From positions 1-64,000 of the forward strand of contig CASEKE010000015.1 in assembly GCA_949288415.1 (NCBI GenBank): a stretch of 64,000 nucleotides of DNA, given 5' to 3'. The notes below the pieces were generated by a model that worked only from the letters and a program-made list of their open reading frames with translations, ran no database searches and was not told the DNA's origin. This document shows, piece after piece, positions 36,287-45,761 of this stretch. The first letter of the stretch is position 1, and every line of letters starts with the position of its first letter. Position numbers and translations under genes: made by a program. Origin of the DNA: an uncultured Spirochaetales bacterium. Lineage in GTDB: Bacteria; Spirochaetota; Spirochaetia; Sphaerochaetales; Sphaerochaetaceae.

Positions 36287-37108
36287 TCATGCTCCTTTGA
36301 ATGGGGGTGCAAGCACGTGGAAGATGGCATTCTTTATTCCATCCTCCTCCACGTCGCTCGTTATCCAATCGGCCTTCTCCTTGAGTAGCGGGTCCGCATT
36401 TCCCATCGCGATTCCCACCTTGCAGTACTCTACCATCTCGATGTCGTTCGGTCCGTCCCCTATTGCGACCGCATCGTCCGCGGATGCTCCGAAACTGCGC
36501 AGAGCGACCTCTATACCGGTTGCCTTCGTGACTCCTTTGGGGCTGACCTCGGCCATCAGTTCATACGGAAGTCCTACTGTGTTCTTGACCAGCTCGTAGC
36601 GAGGCATGAGAACTTCATGCGTACGGCTGACGCCGTAGCCGTCCTCGTCGGACAGGAACACGATCTTTCGCACCTTGATATCCTTCGGGATACTGTCGAC
36701 TACAAGAAGTCCGTTGAGCTGGACCGTACGACCGATATAGCGGGAAAAATGGCGTTTGAACACCTCGAGAGTCCGCTTCGTGAGATAGGTACCATTGTCG
36801 GTCTGGCAGAGCTCGTAGAGCCCATGATCGGCGAGGTAGTCGGAAAGGAACCTGTAGTCGCCATCGCTCATGTAGTCGTTGCGTATCTGCTTTCCGTCGA
36901 CAATGACCTCGAGCCCCGCGGATAGAACGAACCCGTCGAAATCTATTCCGGGGAAATCAGGCAGTTCCTTGCGGCTGCGCCCAGTGGCGACAAGACATCT
37001 GTTTCCGAGCACCTGTGCGGCCTTGATCGCATAGATTGCGCTCTCGGGCATAGGCTTGCCGAACGGAAGCAGCGTTCCATCCACATCAAAGAAGAAGTAC
37101 TTCGGCAT
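36287..37108 (-). CDS. Cof-type HAD hydrolase
   Basis: A 273-residue HAD-IIB phosphatase: FFFDVDGTLLP at the start, ATGRSRKEL motif II, a cap domain, KGVTKATGIEVAL and the metal motif AIGDGPNDIEMVEYCKVGIAMGNA. Members dephosphorylate sugar phosphates, pyridoxal phosphate or flavin mononucleotide. The start overlaps the threonine dehydratase stop by one base (TGATG). Confidence 0.92.
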   Translation of the reverse strand: MPKYFFFDVDGTLLPFGKPMPESAIYAIKAAQVLGNRCLVATGRSRKELPDFPGIDFDGFVLSAGLEVIVDGKQIRNDYMSDGDYRFLSDYLADHGLYELCQTDNGTYLTKRTLEVFKRHFSRYIGRTVQLNGLLVVDSIPKDIKVRKIVFLSDEDGYGVSRTHEVLMPRYELVKNTVGLPYELMAEVSPKGVTKATGIEVALRSFGASADDAVAIGDGPNDIEMVEYCKVGIAMGNADPLLKEKADWITSDVEEDGIKNAIFHVLAPPFKGA

Positions 37109-38313
37109 CAGTTGAGCTCCGTCACGAAACGGAATCCGGCGTCCTGTATGGCCTTGCGGATCTCGGCCACGTGGCCATGATCCCTTGTCTCGACCGTGAC
37201 CCTGAGCGTACAGCTCTTGAGATCCGTACCGCTTCCGCCCTTGTCATGGAACACCCCGACGACGTTCGCACCATGCCTTGCCACGATCGAAGAAACCTCG
37301 ACAAGCTGTCCCGGCTTGTCTTCGAGACTGATCGTGAAATCGTAGTATCTACCTTCTCTGAGAAGCGCACGATTGATGACGCGGCTGAGAATCGTCACGT
37401 CTATGTTTCCCCCAGATACGAGACAGCAGACCTTCTTTCCCTTTATGTCGACCTTTCCGAATTCCGCAGCGGCGACGGAAACGGCTCCGGCACCTTCGGC
37501 CACAAGTTTCTGCTTCTCCATCAGATCGAGGATGGCACAGGCAACCTCGTCATCCGTAACCGTCACGACCTCGTCCACATACTTCTCGGTGCAGGCGTAT
37601 GTGAGATCTCCGGGACACTTGACAGCAATTCCGTCGGAGACCGTGCTCACGCTGGCAAGCGCCTCGATATGATGATGCTCGAGAGAATTGACCATAGATG
37701 CAGCTCCGGAAGCCTGTACACCGTACACCTTGACGGACGGCTTGAGCGTCTTGAGGACATAGGCCACACCCGATATGAGTCCGCCTCCGCCTACGGGGAC
37801 GATGACGACATCGACATCGGGAAGCTGCTCGAGAATCTCAAGCCCGAGCGTTCCCTGCCCTGCGATCACATCCTCGTCATTGAACGGGTGGATCATCGTC
37901 ATGCCGGTCTCCTTGCAAATCTCGAGGGCCCTCTGGTATGCATCGTCATAGACTCCCTTGACGAGCTCCACCTTGGCTCCGTAGGCTCTTGTGGCCTCCA
38001 CTTTCGAAATCGGAGCACCTTCGGGAATGCAGATGACAGCATCTATTCCCTGTCTGGCTGCCGCCAGAGCAACGCCCTGTGCATGGTTGCCGGCCGAACA
38101 TGCCACTACACCGGCCTTCTTCTGTTCGTCAGTAAGCCGGCTCATCTTGTAATATGCACCACGCACCTTGAACGAACCGGTTATCTGCAGGTTCTCCGTC
38201 TTGAGGTATACTTCCGCGTCAGGGAACATTTTAGGTGCCCTGATCATATCCGTTTTCCTGGCGACCTGCCTGAGTGTGAAGGCCGCCTGATAGACCGTAT
38301 CCAATGTAAGCAT
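37108..38313 (-). CDS. ilvA: Threonine ammonia-lyase (PLP-dependent threonine dehydratase)
   Basis: A 401-residue fold-type II PLP enzyme: Lys in TGSFKVRGAYYKM (near residue 50), SAGNHAQGVALAA, the glycine-rich PLP loop VPVGGGGLISGVA, and a C-terminal ACT-like regulatory domain (YYDFTISLEDKPGQLVEVSSIV). Length and domain order match the ~400-residue IlvA/TdcB class that converts threonine to 2-oxobutyrate and ammonia. Isoleucine synthesis versus catabolism cannot be decided. No Shine-Dalgarno; TTGAAA-17-TAATTT ends 6 nt before ATG, a leaderless pattern. Confidence 0.92.
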   Translation of the reverse strand: MLTLDTVYQAAFTLRQVARKTDMIRAPKMFPDAEVYLKTENLQITGSFKVRGAYYKMSRLTDEQKKAGVVACSAGNHAQGVALAAARQGIDAVICIPEGAPISKVEATRAYGAKVELVKGVYDDAYQRALEICKETGMTMIHPFNDEDVIAGQGTLGLEILEQLPDVDVVIVPVGGGGLISGVAYVLKTLKPSVKVYGVQASGAASMVNSLEHHHIEALASVSTVSDGIAVKCPGDLTYACTEKYVDEVVTVTDDEVACAILDLMEKQKLVAEGAGAVSVAAAEFGKVDIKGKKVCCLVSGGNIDVTILSRVINRALLREGRYYDFTISLEDKPGQLVEVSSIVARHGANVVGVFHDKGGSGTDLKSCTLRVTVETRDHGHVAEIRKAIQDAGFRFVTELN

Positions 38314-38353
38314 ATGTTCAAATTAAACCTATATTTCTTTTTTTTCAATAAAC

Positions 38354-38367
38354 TGATAATCTTATCA
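38354..38367 (+). promoter_or_regulatory. Inverted repeat in the metK promoter
   Basis: TGATAA-TC-TTATCA contains a GATAAT -10-like hexamer (38355-38360), 29 bp before the metK start. It may be an operator or simply the promoter core. The -35 position is a T-tract. Confidence 0.4.
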
Positions 38368-38388
38368 TCCCCAATAAGGATAAAGAAA

Positions 38389-39543
38389 TTGAAAAAGAGC
38401 TACTTCACATCCGAGTACGTTACAAAAGGACATCCTGACAAGATTGCAGACCAGATATCCGATGCCATCCTAGACGAGCTTCTCAGGCAGGATGCCGCAT
38501 CGAGGGCCGCAGTGGAGACCACTGTGGAAAAAGACTACTTCCACATAATGGGAGAAGTGACGACGAAAGCCCGCCTGGATGCCGAGAAAATTGCCAGAAG
38601 GACGATAAGAGAAATCGGCTATACGGACCCATCCCTCGGTTTTTCCGATTCCAGCGAGTCCAGAATAAAACTCCACGAACAAAGTCCGGACATCTCCATG
38701 GGTGTAGATTCCTCATACGACGACAAGGGACAGCAGGGTGCAGGAGACCAGGGGATAATGTTCGGTTATGCCGTCGACGAGACGCGACAGCTGATGCCTC
38801 TCGCACTCATGGCATCCCGCGAACTGACCGATCTTCTGACAGCCAGGAGGGAAGATGGAAGCCTTCCATATCTGCGCCCGGACGGGAAAAGCCAGGTCAC
38901 GGTGGAATACGAAGGAAGAAAGATACGACGCATAGACACTGTCGTTATCTCGACGCAGCATGACGAAAGCGTGACGCTTGGACAGCTAAGATCGGACATC
39001 ATGGAAAACATCGTCGAAGCCTCCTCATTCAGAAACCTTATGGACGACGATACGCGGTTCTTCATCAATCCGACGGGACGATTCGTTCTCGGAGGTCCTG
39101 CCGCCGACACCGGTCTTACGGGACGGAAGATAATCGTCGACACGTACGGAGGAAGGGCCCACCATGGGGGAGGAGCGTTCAGCGGAAAGGATTCATCCAA
39201 AGTAGACCGTTCTGCCGCATATGCGCTTAGAAATATTGCAAAGACCATAGTCTCTTCCGGAGTGGCCGATGAATGCGAACTGCAGGTCGCATACGCCATA
39301 GGAGTAGCAGAACCGGTATCGGTGCTCGTGGATACCTTCGGCACGGCAAGAATCGATGAAGAAAAGATAGAAGCATTCGTCAGAGACAATTTCGATCTTC
39401 GCCCGGGCGCGATCATTGACAACCTTGGCCTCAGGAACCCGATATTCCTGGACACGGCCAGATACGGGCATTTCGGACGTCCGGGATACAGCTGGGAAAA
39501 AGTCGATCCGAAGCTTGTCGGGAAACTGGCAGGACTGATCTGA
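38389..39543 (+). CDS. metK: S-adenosylmethionine synthetase
   Basis: A 384-residue protein, the same length as E. coli MetK. It has FTSEYVTKGHPDKIADQISDAILD near the N-terminus, the ATP-binding GAGDQGIMFGYA, and the P-loop-like GGRAHHGGGAFSGKDSSKVDRSAAY. It makes S-adenosylmethionine from methionine and ATP. The start is a TTG at 38389, 8 nt after AAGGA; no ATG or GTG fits the conserved N-terminus. Divergent from ilvA and followed by a strong terminator. Confidence 0.96.
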   Translation: MKKSYFTSEYVTKGHPDKIADQISDAILDELLRQDAASRAAVETTVEKDYFHIMGEVTTKARLDAEKIARRTIREIGYTDPSLGFSDSSESRIKLHEQSPDISMGVDSSYDDKGQQGAGDQGIMFGYAVDETRQLMPLALMASRELTDLLTARREDGSLPYLRPDGKSQVTVEYEGRKIRRIDTVVISTQHDESVTLGQLRSDIMENIVEASSFRNLMDDDTRFFINPTGRFVLGGPAADTGLTGRKIIVDTYGGRAHHGGGAFSGKDSSKVDRSAAYALRNIAKTIVSSGVADECELQVAYAIGVAEPVSVLVDTFGTARIDEEKIEAFVRDNFDLRPGAIIDNLGLRNPIFLDTARYGHFGRPGYSWEKVDPKLVGKLAGLI

Positions 39544-39548
39544 AAATG

Positions 39549-39582
39549 AAAAAAGGAATACGGTTGCCGTATTCCTTTTTTT
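39549..39582 (+). terminator. Intrinsic terminator of metK
   Basis: A perfect 9-bp stem GGAATACGG/CCGTATTCC with 3-nt loop, flanked by A-run and T7, so it can act in both directions for metK and the convergent barrel gene. Confidence 0.92.
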
Positions 39583-39598
39583 CAAAGTCCGATTCGCG

Positions 39599-40507
39599 TC
39601 AGAAAGCAAAACCCAGCGAAACCGTCACGCCGTGAGCCATCTTGCTGTCGGCAATGTTACGATCGAACATGTATTTGAACTTGTAGGTACCATCTATATG
39701 AACGACATCAGAGAAGTAGAAGCCGAAACGTGCCGCGGCAAGAGCATATGCGTTCAGGCTGATCAGGTCGTTCTCGTACAGCGTCGGAAGGAAATCCTCG
39801 CCAAGACCTTCCATTGTGGATGCGAACAGCACATTGGCTCCGCCGCCTCCGCCCAGGGCCAGCTCTATGTTGCTCAGACGGAATTTCATATAGAGAGCGA
39901 GATCTACGCTTGCGCCCATGGCGAACTTGGTATTGCCGATGTCGCGCAGAGCATTCACGAATCCGTCCCTGAAATCGATGCTCGGAACGAAAAGACCGGC
40001 GACATCAAGCCCTATGTCGAGAGCGAAGAAATCCGCAGGACTTGCGACGTTCTTGAAATCGAATGAGAGCGCAGGTGTGAGCGCTATCCTGTAATCCATG
40101 TATTCGGTTCCTGCCCCGATGCCGAAAGAGAACCTGAACGGAAGACCGCTCTTCTCCACATTGCGGGGAATTGCCGACACCACGGCCACAGGCGGAACCT
40201 CTTCTTCGTCGACAATCGGCTGTGCCACAGGCGGAGTGTATACAGCATATCCCGAAGGACTCCATGTGCGACCTCCGTCAACGGAAAGCTGCACATACAC
40301 CGTAGTGCTTTCCGAAGCGTCGAGAGTAAGACTTGTCACGTCCTTGCCTACATATACCCACCCGTCTTCATTCTCCGAACCTATCTGATATCGATATCCG
40401 GTCACGTTGTCGTAAGGCGTGGACCATGTCCATGTAGCCGCCATCAATCCGGATGCTGCAACGAGCAGAATCGCTGTTGCAACGATTGCAATTCTTATTG
40501 CTTTCAT
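39599..40507 (-). CDS. Outer-membrane beta-barrel protein with N-terminal Fn3-like segment
   Basis: A 302-residue exported protein: signal peptide with cleavage near SGLMAATW, a short segment with the pattern of a fibronectin-type or carbohydrate-binding strand domain (residues 25-90, DGGRTWSPSGYAVYTPP), then alternating amphipathic strands ending in VTVSLGFAF with a terminal Phe. This ending is typical of BAM-inserted outer-membrane barrels. Function unknown. It overlaps the upstream membrane-protein gene by an ATGA, so the two are co-expressed. Confidence 0.72.
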   Translation of the reverse strand: MKAIRIAIVATAILLVAASGLMAATWTWSTPYDNVTGYRYQIGSENEDGWVYVGKDVTSLTLDASESTTVYVQLSVDGGRTWSPSGYAVYTPPVAQPIVDEEEVPPVAVVSAIPRNVEKSGLPFRFSFGIGAGTEYMDYRIALTPALSFDFKNVASPADFFALDIGLDVAGLFVPSIDFRDGFVNALRDIGNTKFAMGASVDLALYMKFRLSNIELALGGGGGANVLFASTMEGLGEDFLPTLYENDLISLNAYALAAARFGFYFSDVVHIDGTYKFKYMFDRNIADSKMAHGVTVSLGFAF

Positions 40508-41355
40508 TTTCCTTCCTTCTCCTTGTTGTCTGCTTTCAATCCATCCTTCATCTTCGTCGGAATGAAATTTTCCGCGAAGCTTTTCCTCTTTCCTTTCTCC
40601 CGACCGCGTTCATAGAAAAATCCGAACGTGCTGAACACGACCGCACCTATGAAGTTGACCATCATGTCCTTCATCGTGTCGATGAGTCCGATGTCGAGAT
40701 ATCCGTCGATACCTAGATCGACGCCGTTTACTACTGTGCTGGTTATATCCTTTATGTGGACCACCTTGTTGCTCATCGTAGGATCGAGCGCAACTGTGTT
40801 GATACTTTTTATGATATAGTCCTTCTGCATGTCGGTCATGAAGAACTGGTCCGCGAAGAACTCGAAGAATTCCCATATGCATGCGACCGTCATCGAGAAA
40901 CAGAAAGCGACGAACGCCAGATAGAACGGGGATAGCTCGATCTTGTCGCTCGTACGGTTCAGAAGATCCACCAGTGAAAAACCTACGGCAGCGGCAAGAA
41001 ATCCCGTGGTGGTATGGAGAGCAGTATCCCATCCGGGATATCTGACATAGTAGCTGCTTATCTCGCCAAGAATCTCGGCGGCGAATATGAATACAAGGAT
41101 GATTACTTCCAGGACATTCGGAATGTCGATCTTGAGTCTTCTCTCGACTAGAGATGGAAGAGTGAAGAGGATCAACGTCAGGAAACACAACAGCACATTG
41201 TAGTAATCGCCTTTCATGAACTGCAGAACGATCGCCAGGACGACCAGTGCTCTTAGAATGACGTAGACAGAAAAGAGGACCGGAGCCTTCTTGATCTGAT
41301 CTTTTACGGTTTCCTTCTTCTTCCTTTCCTTGTTTTTCAAATCGGGTTCACTCAT
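40504..41355 (-). CDS. Polytopic membrane protein of unknown function
   Basis: A 283-residue protein with about six or seven membrane helices and a charged N-terminus (MSEPDLKNKERKKKETVKDQ). GWDTALHTTTGFLAAAVGFSL and CIWEFFEFFAD carry conserved-looking His, Glu and Trp residues reminiscent of the DUF2238/YjdF group; I hold that only loosely. The start is ATG 41355: no Shine-Dalgarno, but TGGAAA-17-TATTCT ends exactly 6 nt upstream. It is co-transcribed with the outer-membrane barrel gene. Confidence 0.7.
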   Translation of the reverse strand: MSEPDLKNKERKKKETVKDQIKKAPVLFSVYVILRALVVLAIVLQFMKGDYYNVLLCFLTLILFTLPSLVERRLKIDIPNVLEVIILVFIFAAEILGEISSYYVRYPGWDTALHTTTGFLAAAVGFSLVDLLNRTSDKIELSPFYLAFVAFCFSMTVACIWEFFEFFADQFFMTDMQKDYIIKSINTVALDPTMSNKVVHIKDITSTVVNGVDLGIDGYLDIGLIDTMKDMMVNFIGAVVFSTFGFFYERGREKGKRKSFAENFIPTKMKDGLKADNKEKEGK

Positions 41356-41361
41356 ACAGAT

Positions 41362-41408
41362 AGAATATGCTATTCCGAGTGTTTTTTCCACGGAAAATAT
41401 TCTATAAT
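41362..41408. promoter_or_regulatory. Divergent promoters between the membrane protein and M18 genes
   Basis: On the minus strand TGGAAA (41390-41385)-17-TATTCT (41367-41362) serves the membrane protein gene. On the plus strand TATAAT (41403-41408) precedes an AGGAG site and the aminopeptidase ATG. The two -35 regions overlap. Confidence 0.55.
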
Positions 41409-41429
41409 TCCATTCAGGAGACATTTTAA

Positions 41430-42746
41430 ATGGACAAGACAATCAGAAGATATCTGGATTTCATCACGCGCAACAAAACCGAACGCGAATGCGTAAGATC
41501 CATCGTCAGACTCTGCGAAGAGGTAGGCTACAAGAACCTCATGTCGCAGGATGTGCTGAATCCCGGCGACAAGGTATACGCCGACATCTATGGGAAGAGC
41601 GTCATTCTCTTCCAGATCGGTACCGATCCAATCGACAAAGGCCTCAACATACTCGGAGCCCATCTCGACTCCCCTCGCCTGGACTTCAAGATGAAGCCGC
41701 TATATGAATCGAAAGGCATAGTCTACTTCAACACGCACTACTACGGCGGAATCAAGAAGTACCAATGGCTCAGCCATCCTCTCGCAATCCACGGATCGGT
41801 ATTCAGGAAGAACGGCGAGGAGGTAAGGCTCGCAATCGGAGAGGATGACGACGATTATACATTCGCCATATCGGACATTCTCCCACACATCGCGCAGGAA
41901 CAGATGAAGAAGACGGCATCGGAGTTCGTGGACGGCGAGGATCTCGACCTTGTTATCGGTCTCAACGAGACGGACGAGAAGGATGCGGGGAAGAAGGCCA
42001 TCCTGGAACTTCTGGAGAAGAAGTACGGCATCGCCGAGGACGATTTCCTCTCCGCGGACCTGGAGATAGTACCTGCAGGAAAGGCAAAGCTCCTCGGCCT
42101 CAGAGGGGACATGGTCTTCGGATACGGACAGGACGACAGGGTCTGCGCCTTCACCAGTCTCGAAGCGATGCTCGAGCAAAGGGCCGACAATCTACGGACC
42201 ACATGCTGCATCCTGACGGACAAGGAAGAAGTAGGCTCGACGGGAGCTACAGGCATGAACAGCCTGATGCTGGAGAACGTGCTTTCCGAAGTCATAGAAC
42301 GCCTCGGAGGATATGACGGACTCACGGTAAGAAGGGCGCTCAGGAACTCCTACATGCTGTCCAGCGACGTGAACAGCGCATACGACCCGCTCAATGCGAA
42401 CCTCTATGACGAGGACAACTCATCGAAGCTCGGCGGAGGAGTCGTATTCAACAAATACACAGGATCGAGAGGCAAGAGCGGAGCAAGCGATGCCAATCCG
42501 GAGTTCATAGCACTTCTAAGGTCCACAATGGACAAAGCAGGCGTCAAGTTCCAGATGGCCGAAATGGCCAAGGTCGACGTAGGAGGAGGCGGAACGATCG
42601 CAAAGTTCGCAGCATTCTACGGCATGCAGGTAATCGATGCGGGCGTGGCGGTGCTTTCGATGCACGCACCATGGGAGATTACGTCGACAAGCGATGTCCT
42701 ATCTGCAAAGAACTGCTACAAAGCATTCCTTGCAATCGAGAAATAA
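41430..42746 (+). CDS. M18-family aminopeptidase
   Basis: A 438-residue zinc peptidase with LNILGAHLDSPRLDFK (first metal His/Asp), LTDKEEVGSTGATG (Glu pair), SSDVNSAYDP and the final MHAPWEITSTSD (His ligand). M18 enzymes (aspartyl aminopeptidase group) remove N-terminal residues, often acidic ones, from peptides in the cytoplasm. It has its own promoter, an AGGAG site and a downstream terminator, a single-gene unit. Confidence 0.93.
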   Translation: MDKTIRRYLDFITRNKTERECVRSIVRLCEEVGYKNLMSQDVLNPGDKVYADIYGKSVILFQIGTDPIDKGLNILGAHLDSPRLDFKMKPLYESKGIVYFNTHYYGGIKKYQWLSHPLAIHGSVFRKNGEEVRLAIGEDDDDYTFAISDILPHIAQEQMKKTASEFVDGEDLDLVIGLNETDEKDAGKKAILELLEKKYGIAEDDFLSADLEIVPAGKAKLLGLRGDMVFGYGQDDRVCAFTSLEAMLEQRADNLRTTCCILTDKEEVGSTGATGMNSLMLENVLSEVIERLGGYDGLTVRRALRNSYMLSSDVNSAYDPLNANLYDEDNSSKLGGGVVFNKYTGSRGKSGASDANPEFIALLRSTMDKAGVKFQMAEMAKVDVGGGGTIAKFAAFYGMQVIDAGVAVLSMHAPWEITSTSDVLSAKNCYKAFLAIEK

Positions 42747-42757
42747 GAATCATTCGG

Positions 42758-42779
42758 AAAGCCGGCAAAGCCGGCTTTT
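42758..42779 (+). terminator. Intrinsic terminator of the M18 peptidase gene
   Basis: A 9-bp stem AAAGCCGGC/GCCGGCTTT with an AAA loop and trailing T; usable from both sides. Confidence 0.85.
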
Positions 42780-42808
42780 CCCATTTCTTCCAAGCACATC
42801 TCCCTGTT

Positions 42809-43636
42809 TCAGGTCATTATTCTGAGATACGTTCTATCGTCGAAAGAGCAGTTCCCCTCCTCCACACCTTTGACGCTTTTGTGTATTCGGTAGCATAGCG
42901 GGTCCTCGGCAAGTATTTCGGCATGCCGTTTCTCTGTTTGTTCAAGCGATGGGAAAACCTCCATATAGCCGTCCGTGGCAAGTGCGATGCTCTCGCCCTT
43001 CGGTACAGATACCACGACGAGAGAAGAAGGGAGAATACGCAGAAAGCCGTCAAGAACGCTGTAGCCGTATTCGCTGTCGTCGCTGTTCTGGAACTTCTTC
43101 TGCAGACAGGACACGGAGTCGCAAAGCTTTCTTATCTTGCCCTGCCGGCAAAGAAGCTCTTCTTCGGAGGCCCCGTCAAGCAGCATGCTCCTGATCAGGT
43201 ATGATCTGTATTCCTCATGGAGGATATCCACCTTCTTGTGCGTAGCGTAGAATGTGTCGCCGACAAGGGCACCGCAGTCGCCAAGGCACCAAGCCTCATG
43301 CCTTTCGTCCGAGTAGATCGCGACATAGCATGCAATCCGCAGAGCAGGATTCTTCTCGGCGGAGCAAAGCATGCCTTCGGCCTCATAGAAGTCCGCAATG
43401 GCTTTGTCCAGCATCTTCAGGGCATCGAGGCATGATATGTCGCGCGGCATTTTCGACAACGCGTCTTTCACAGTCTCCATCGCCAGACGTCCCGGACTCT
43501 TTCCTCCGTACTCAAGTCCCGAGCGTGTGGTGCATCCGTCTATCACCGCCGCAAAATCTGGAGAAAAAAAGAATCCGTCCTCGCATCTCTCCTGGTCCGG
43601 TCTCTTTCCTTTTATGAAAGTTTCGATCAATTCCAT
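42809..43636 (-). CDS. PP2C-like serine/threonine phosphatase
   Basis: A 275-residue protein with a reduced PP2C layout: CEDGFFFSPDFAAVIDGCTTR (Asp pair for metal binding), AWCLGDCGALVGDT, ESIALATDGYMEVFP and a final FDDRTYLRI. The motif order is right for the PPM/PP2C fold, though overall it is divergent. The target is unknown. The gene stands alone. TTGCTT-17-TAGACT ends 6 nt before the ATG, and there is no Shine-Dalgarno. Confidence 0.75.
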   Translation of the reverse strand: MELIETFIKGKRPDQERCEDGFFFSPDFAAVIDGCTTRSGLEYGGKSPGRLAMETVKDALSKMPRDISCLDALKMLDKAIADFYEAEGMLCSAEKNPALRIACYVAIYSDERHEAWCLGDCGALVGDTFYATHKKVDILHEEYRSYLIRSMLLDGASEEELLCRQGKIRKLCDSVSCLQKKFQNSDDSEYGYSVLDGFLRILPSSLVVVSVPKGESIALATDGYMEVFPSLEQTEKRHAEILAEDPLCYRIHKSVKGVEEGNCSFDDRTYLRIMT

Positions 43637-43642
43637 GGAGAA

Positions 43643-43671
43643 AGTCTAATGCCGCCCGGTCGGGAAAGCAA
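43643..43671 (-). promoter_or_regulatory. Promoter of the PP2C-like gene, leaderless arrangement
   Basis: On the minus strand TTGCTT (43671-43666), 17 bp, TAGACT (43648-43643), then six bases and the ATG. Confidence 0.5.
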
Positions 43672-43759
43672 GCTTCCGTTTTCCCCGATATCGTGCGAAG
43701 AAATGAAAAAAATCCCGAAGACCGCCGATGGTGGAATATAATCATCACCAGGAGAGAAC

Positions 43760-45727
43760 ATGATAAGCAAGGACGGAAATAGACTGGTCTACAGGTTCGA
43801 TGCGGAGACGCTCATGATCGAGCCCTGGGGAAAGGACAGCCTCAGGATACGTAGCACAATGGCCCCGCGTTTCATCGACGACGACAGGGCGCTCACGGAG
43901 AAAGCGGAGAAGAACGCCATCGTAAATGACATGACGATCGAAAACGGAAGGATACGTGCCTGCATATCGGAATTCGGCACGATCTCGATATACGACAGCG
44001 ACGGAAGGCTTCTTTTGCAGGAGCTCTCGCGAAACAGAAAGGACCTGCATGCCACAGACTGCAGCGCAATCGAGATAGAAGCAAGGACGTTCTCTCCTGC
44101 AAGGGGATCGGACAACTACCATATCACATGGCATCTCAAATCGCTTTCGAAAACAGAAAGGATCTACGGAATGGGACAGTACCAGCAGCCCTATCTGGAC
44201 ATCAAGGGAATGGACTTCGAGCTGGCACATCGCAACAGCCAGGCAAGCGTACCTTTCTTCATCTCGTCTCTCGGATACGGGATGCTGTGGAACAATCCGG
44301 CGATCGGCAGAGCGGTCTTCGGCCTCAACATCATGCAGTTCGAAGCCTACTCCGCAAAGGAGCTTGACATCTGGATAACGGCGGGAAGCACCCCGAAAGA
44401 GATAGAGAGGAACTATGCGTCCGTGACGGGAAAAGTTCCGATGATGCCGGAGTACGGACTCGGGTTCTGGCAGTGCAAGCTGCGCTACAGAACGCAGGAA
44501 GAAGTTCTGAATGTAGCGAGAAAGTACAGAAGTCTGGGCCTTCCTCTGGACGTCATCGTCATCGACTTCTTCCACTGGCCCGTCCAGGGATCCTGGACTT
44601 TCGATCCGGCGTATTTCCCCGATCCGAAGGCAATGGTGGACGAACTTGCATCGATGGACGTCGAACTGATGGTGTCAATATGGCCGACGGTGGATAGGAG
44701 AAGCCCGAACTGGAACGAGATGCTTGAAAAAGGTTACCTGATACGGATCGAGAGAGGGTTCAGAATCAGCATGGACTACGAAGGCAACACGGTCCACTAC
44801 GATGCGACGAATCCGGAGGCAAGAAAATATCTCTGGAACAAGATCAAGGACAACTATTACAGATACGGCATAAAGACGTTCTGGCTCGACGAGGCGGAAC
44901 CGGAGTACGCTGTGTACGACTTCGACAACTATCGCTACATGGCCGGCAGCGATCTCGAGGTCGGCAATATCTATCCTCTATGCTACGCGAGAACATTCTA
45001 CGAAGGCCAGGAAGCGGAAGGACAGAAGAATATAGTGAACCTTCTCAGGTGTGCATGGGCAGGAAGTCAGAAATACGGAGCCCTGGTCTGGAGCGGAGAC
45101 ATAGCCTCCAGCTACGAAAGCCTCAGAAACCAGCTGGCGGCGGGTCTCAACATGGGAATCGCCGGAATCCCATGGTGGACTACCGACATCGGAGGTTTCC
45201 ACGGAGGAAATCCGCAGGACGAAGGATTCAGGGAGCTATTTGCCAGATGGTTCGAATGGGGCTGCTTCTGCCCGGTGATGAGACTCCATGGCGACAGAGA
45301 TCCAAAACTTCCGCAACTGGGTTCCACAGGGGGCGCACACTGCCTTTCAGGCTCCGACAACGAGGTATGGTCCTACGGAGACGAAGTATTCGGAATCTGC
45401 CGGAAGTACCTTCTTCTGAGGGAACGCCTCAGGCCTTATACGAGAGAAGTCATGAAAGAAGCTCATGATCATGGAGATCCTGTGATGCGACCTCTTTTCT
45501 ACGAATTCCCACAGGACGGCATATGCTGGACGATCGAAGACGAATACATGTTCGGAGGAAGCTATCTTGTAGCCCCTGTGCTCGAACCAGGTGCCAGGGA
45601 AAGAAAGGTATACTTTCCCGCAGGTTCGCAATGGGAATCGATAGAAGACGGATCGATGCATGAAGGCGGAAGGAGCGAGACCGTGGCTGCCCCTCTCGAC
45701 GTCATACCCGTATTCAGGAAAAAATGA
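43760..45727 (+). CDS. GH31 alpha-glycosidase (alpha-xylosidase/alpha-glucosidase group)
   Basis: A 655-residue GH31 enzyme: RIYGMGQYQQPYLDIKG, PEYGLGFWQCKLRYRTQEEV, VIVIDFFHWPVQGSWTFDPAYFPDP and the nucleophile strand KTFWLDEAEPEY. The acid/base Asp is in VWSGDIASSYESL, followed by GIPWWTTDIGGFHGG. The WLDEAEPE form is closer to the alpha-xylosidase/alternative-specificity branch than to maltases, but substrate is uncertain. No signal peptide, so it acts on imported oligosaccharides. SD AGGAGA; TATAAT at 43737-43742. Confidence 0.9.
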   Translation: MISKDGNRLVYRFDAETLMIEPWGKDSLRIRSTMAPRFIDDDRALTEKAEKNAIVNDMTIENGRIRACISEFGTISIYDSDGRLLLQELSRNRKDLHATDCSAIEIEARTFSPARGSDNYHITWHLKSLSKTERIYGMGQYQQPYLDIKGMDFELAHRNSQASVPFFISSLGYGMLWNNPAIGRAVFGLNIMQFEAYSAKELDIWITAGSTPKEIERNYASVTGKVPMMPEYGLGFWQCKLRYRTQEEVLNVARKYRSLGLPLDVIVIDFFHWPVQGSWTFDPAYFPDPKAMVDELASMDVELMVSIWPTVDRRSPNWNEMLEKGYLIRIERGFRISMDYEGNTVHYDATNPEARKYLWNKIKDNYYRYGIKTFWLDEAEPEYAVYDFDNYRYMAGSDLEVGNIYPLCYARTFYEGQEAEGQKNIVNLLRCAWAGSQKYGALVWSGDIASSYESLRNQLAAGLNMGIAGIPWWTTDIGGFHGGNPQDEGFRELFARWFEWGCFCPVMRLHGDRDPKLPQLGSTGGAHCLSGSDNEVWSYGDEVFGICRKYLLLRERLRPYTREVMKEAHDHGDPVMRPLFYEFPQDGICWTIEDEYMFGGSYLVAPVLEPGARERKVYFPAGSQWESIEDGSMHEGGRSETVAAPLDVIPVFRKK

Positions 45728-45732
45728 TGGCC

Positions 45733-45761
45733 GATGGCATGGATGTACTGTCCATGCCATC
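45733..45761. terminator. Hairpin between GH31 and feoB
   Basis: A perfect 11-bp stem GATGGCATGGA/TCCATGCCATC with 7-nt loop overlaps the feoB stop codon. On the minus strand a T6 run follows nine bases later. Confidence 0.6.
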
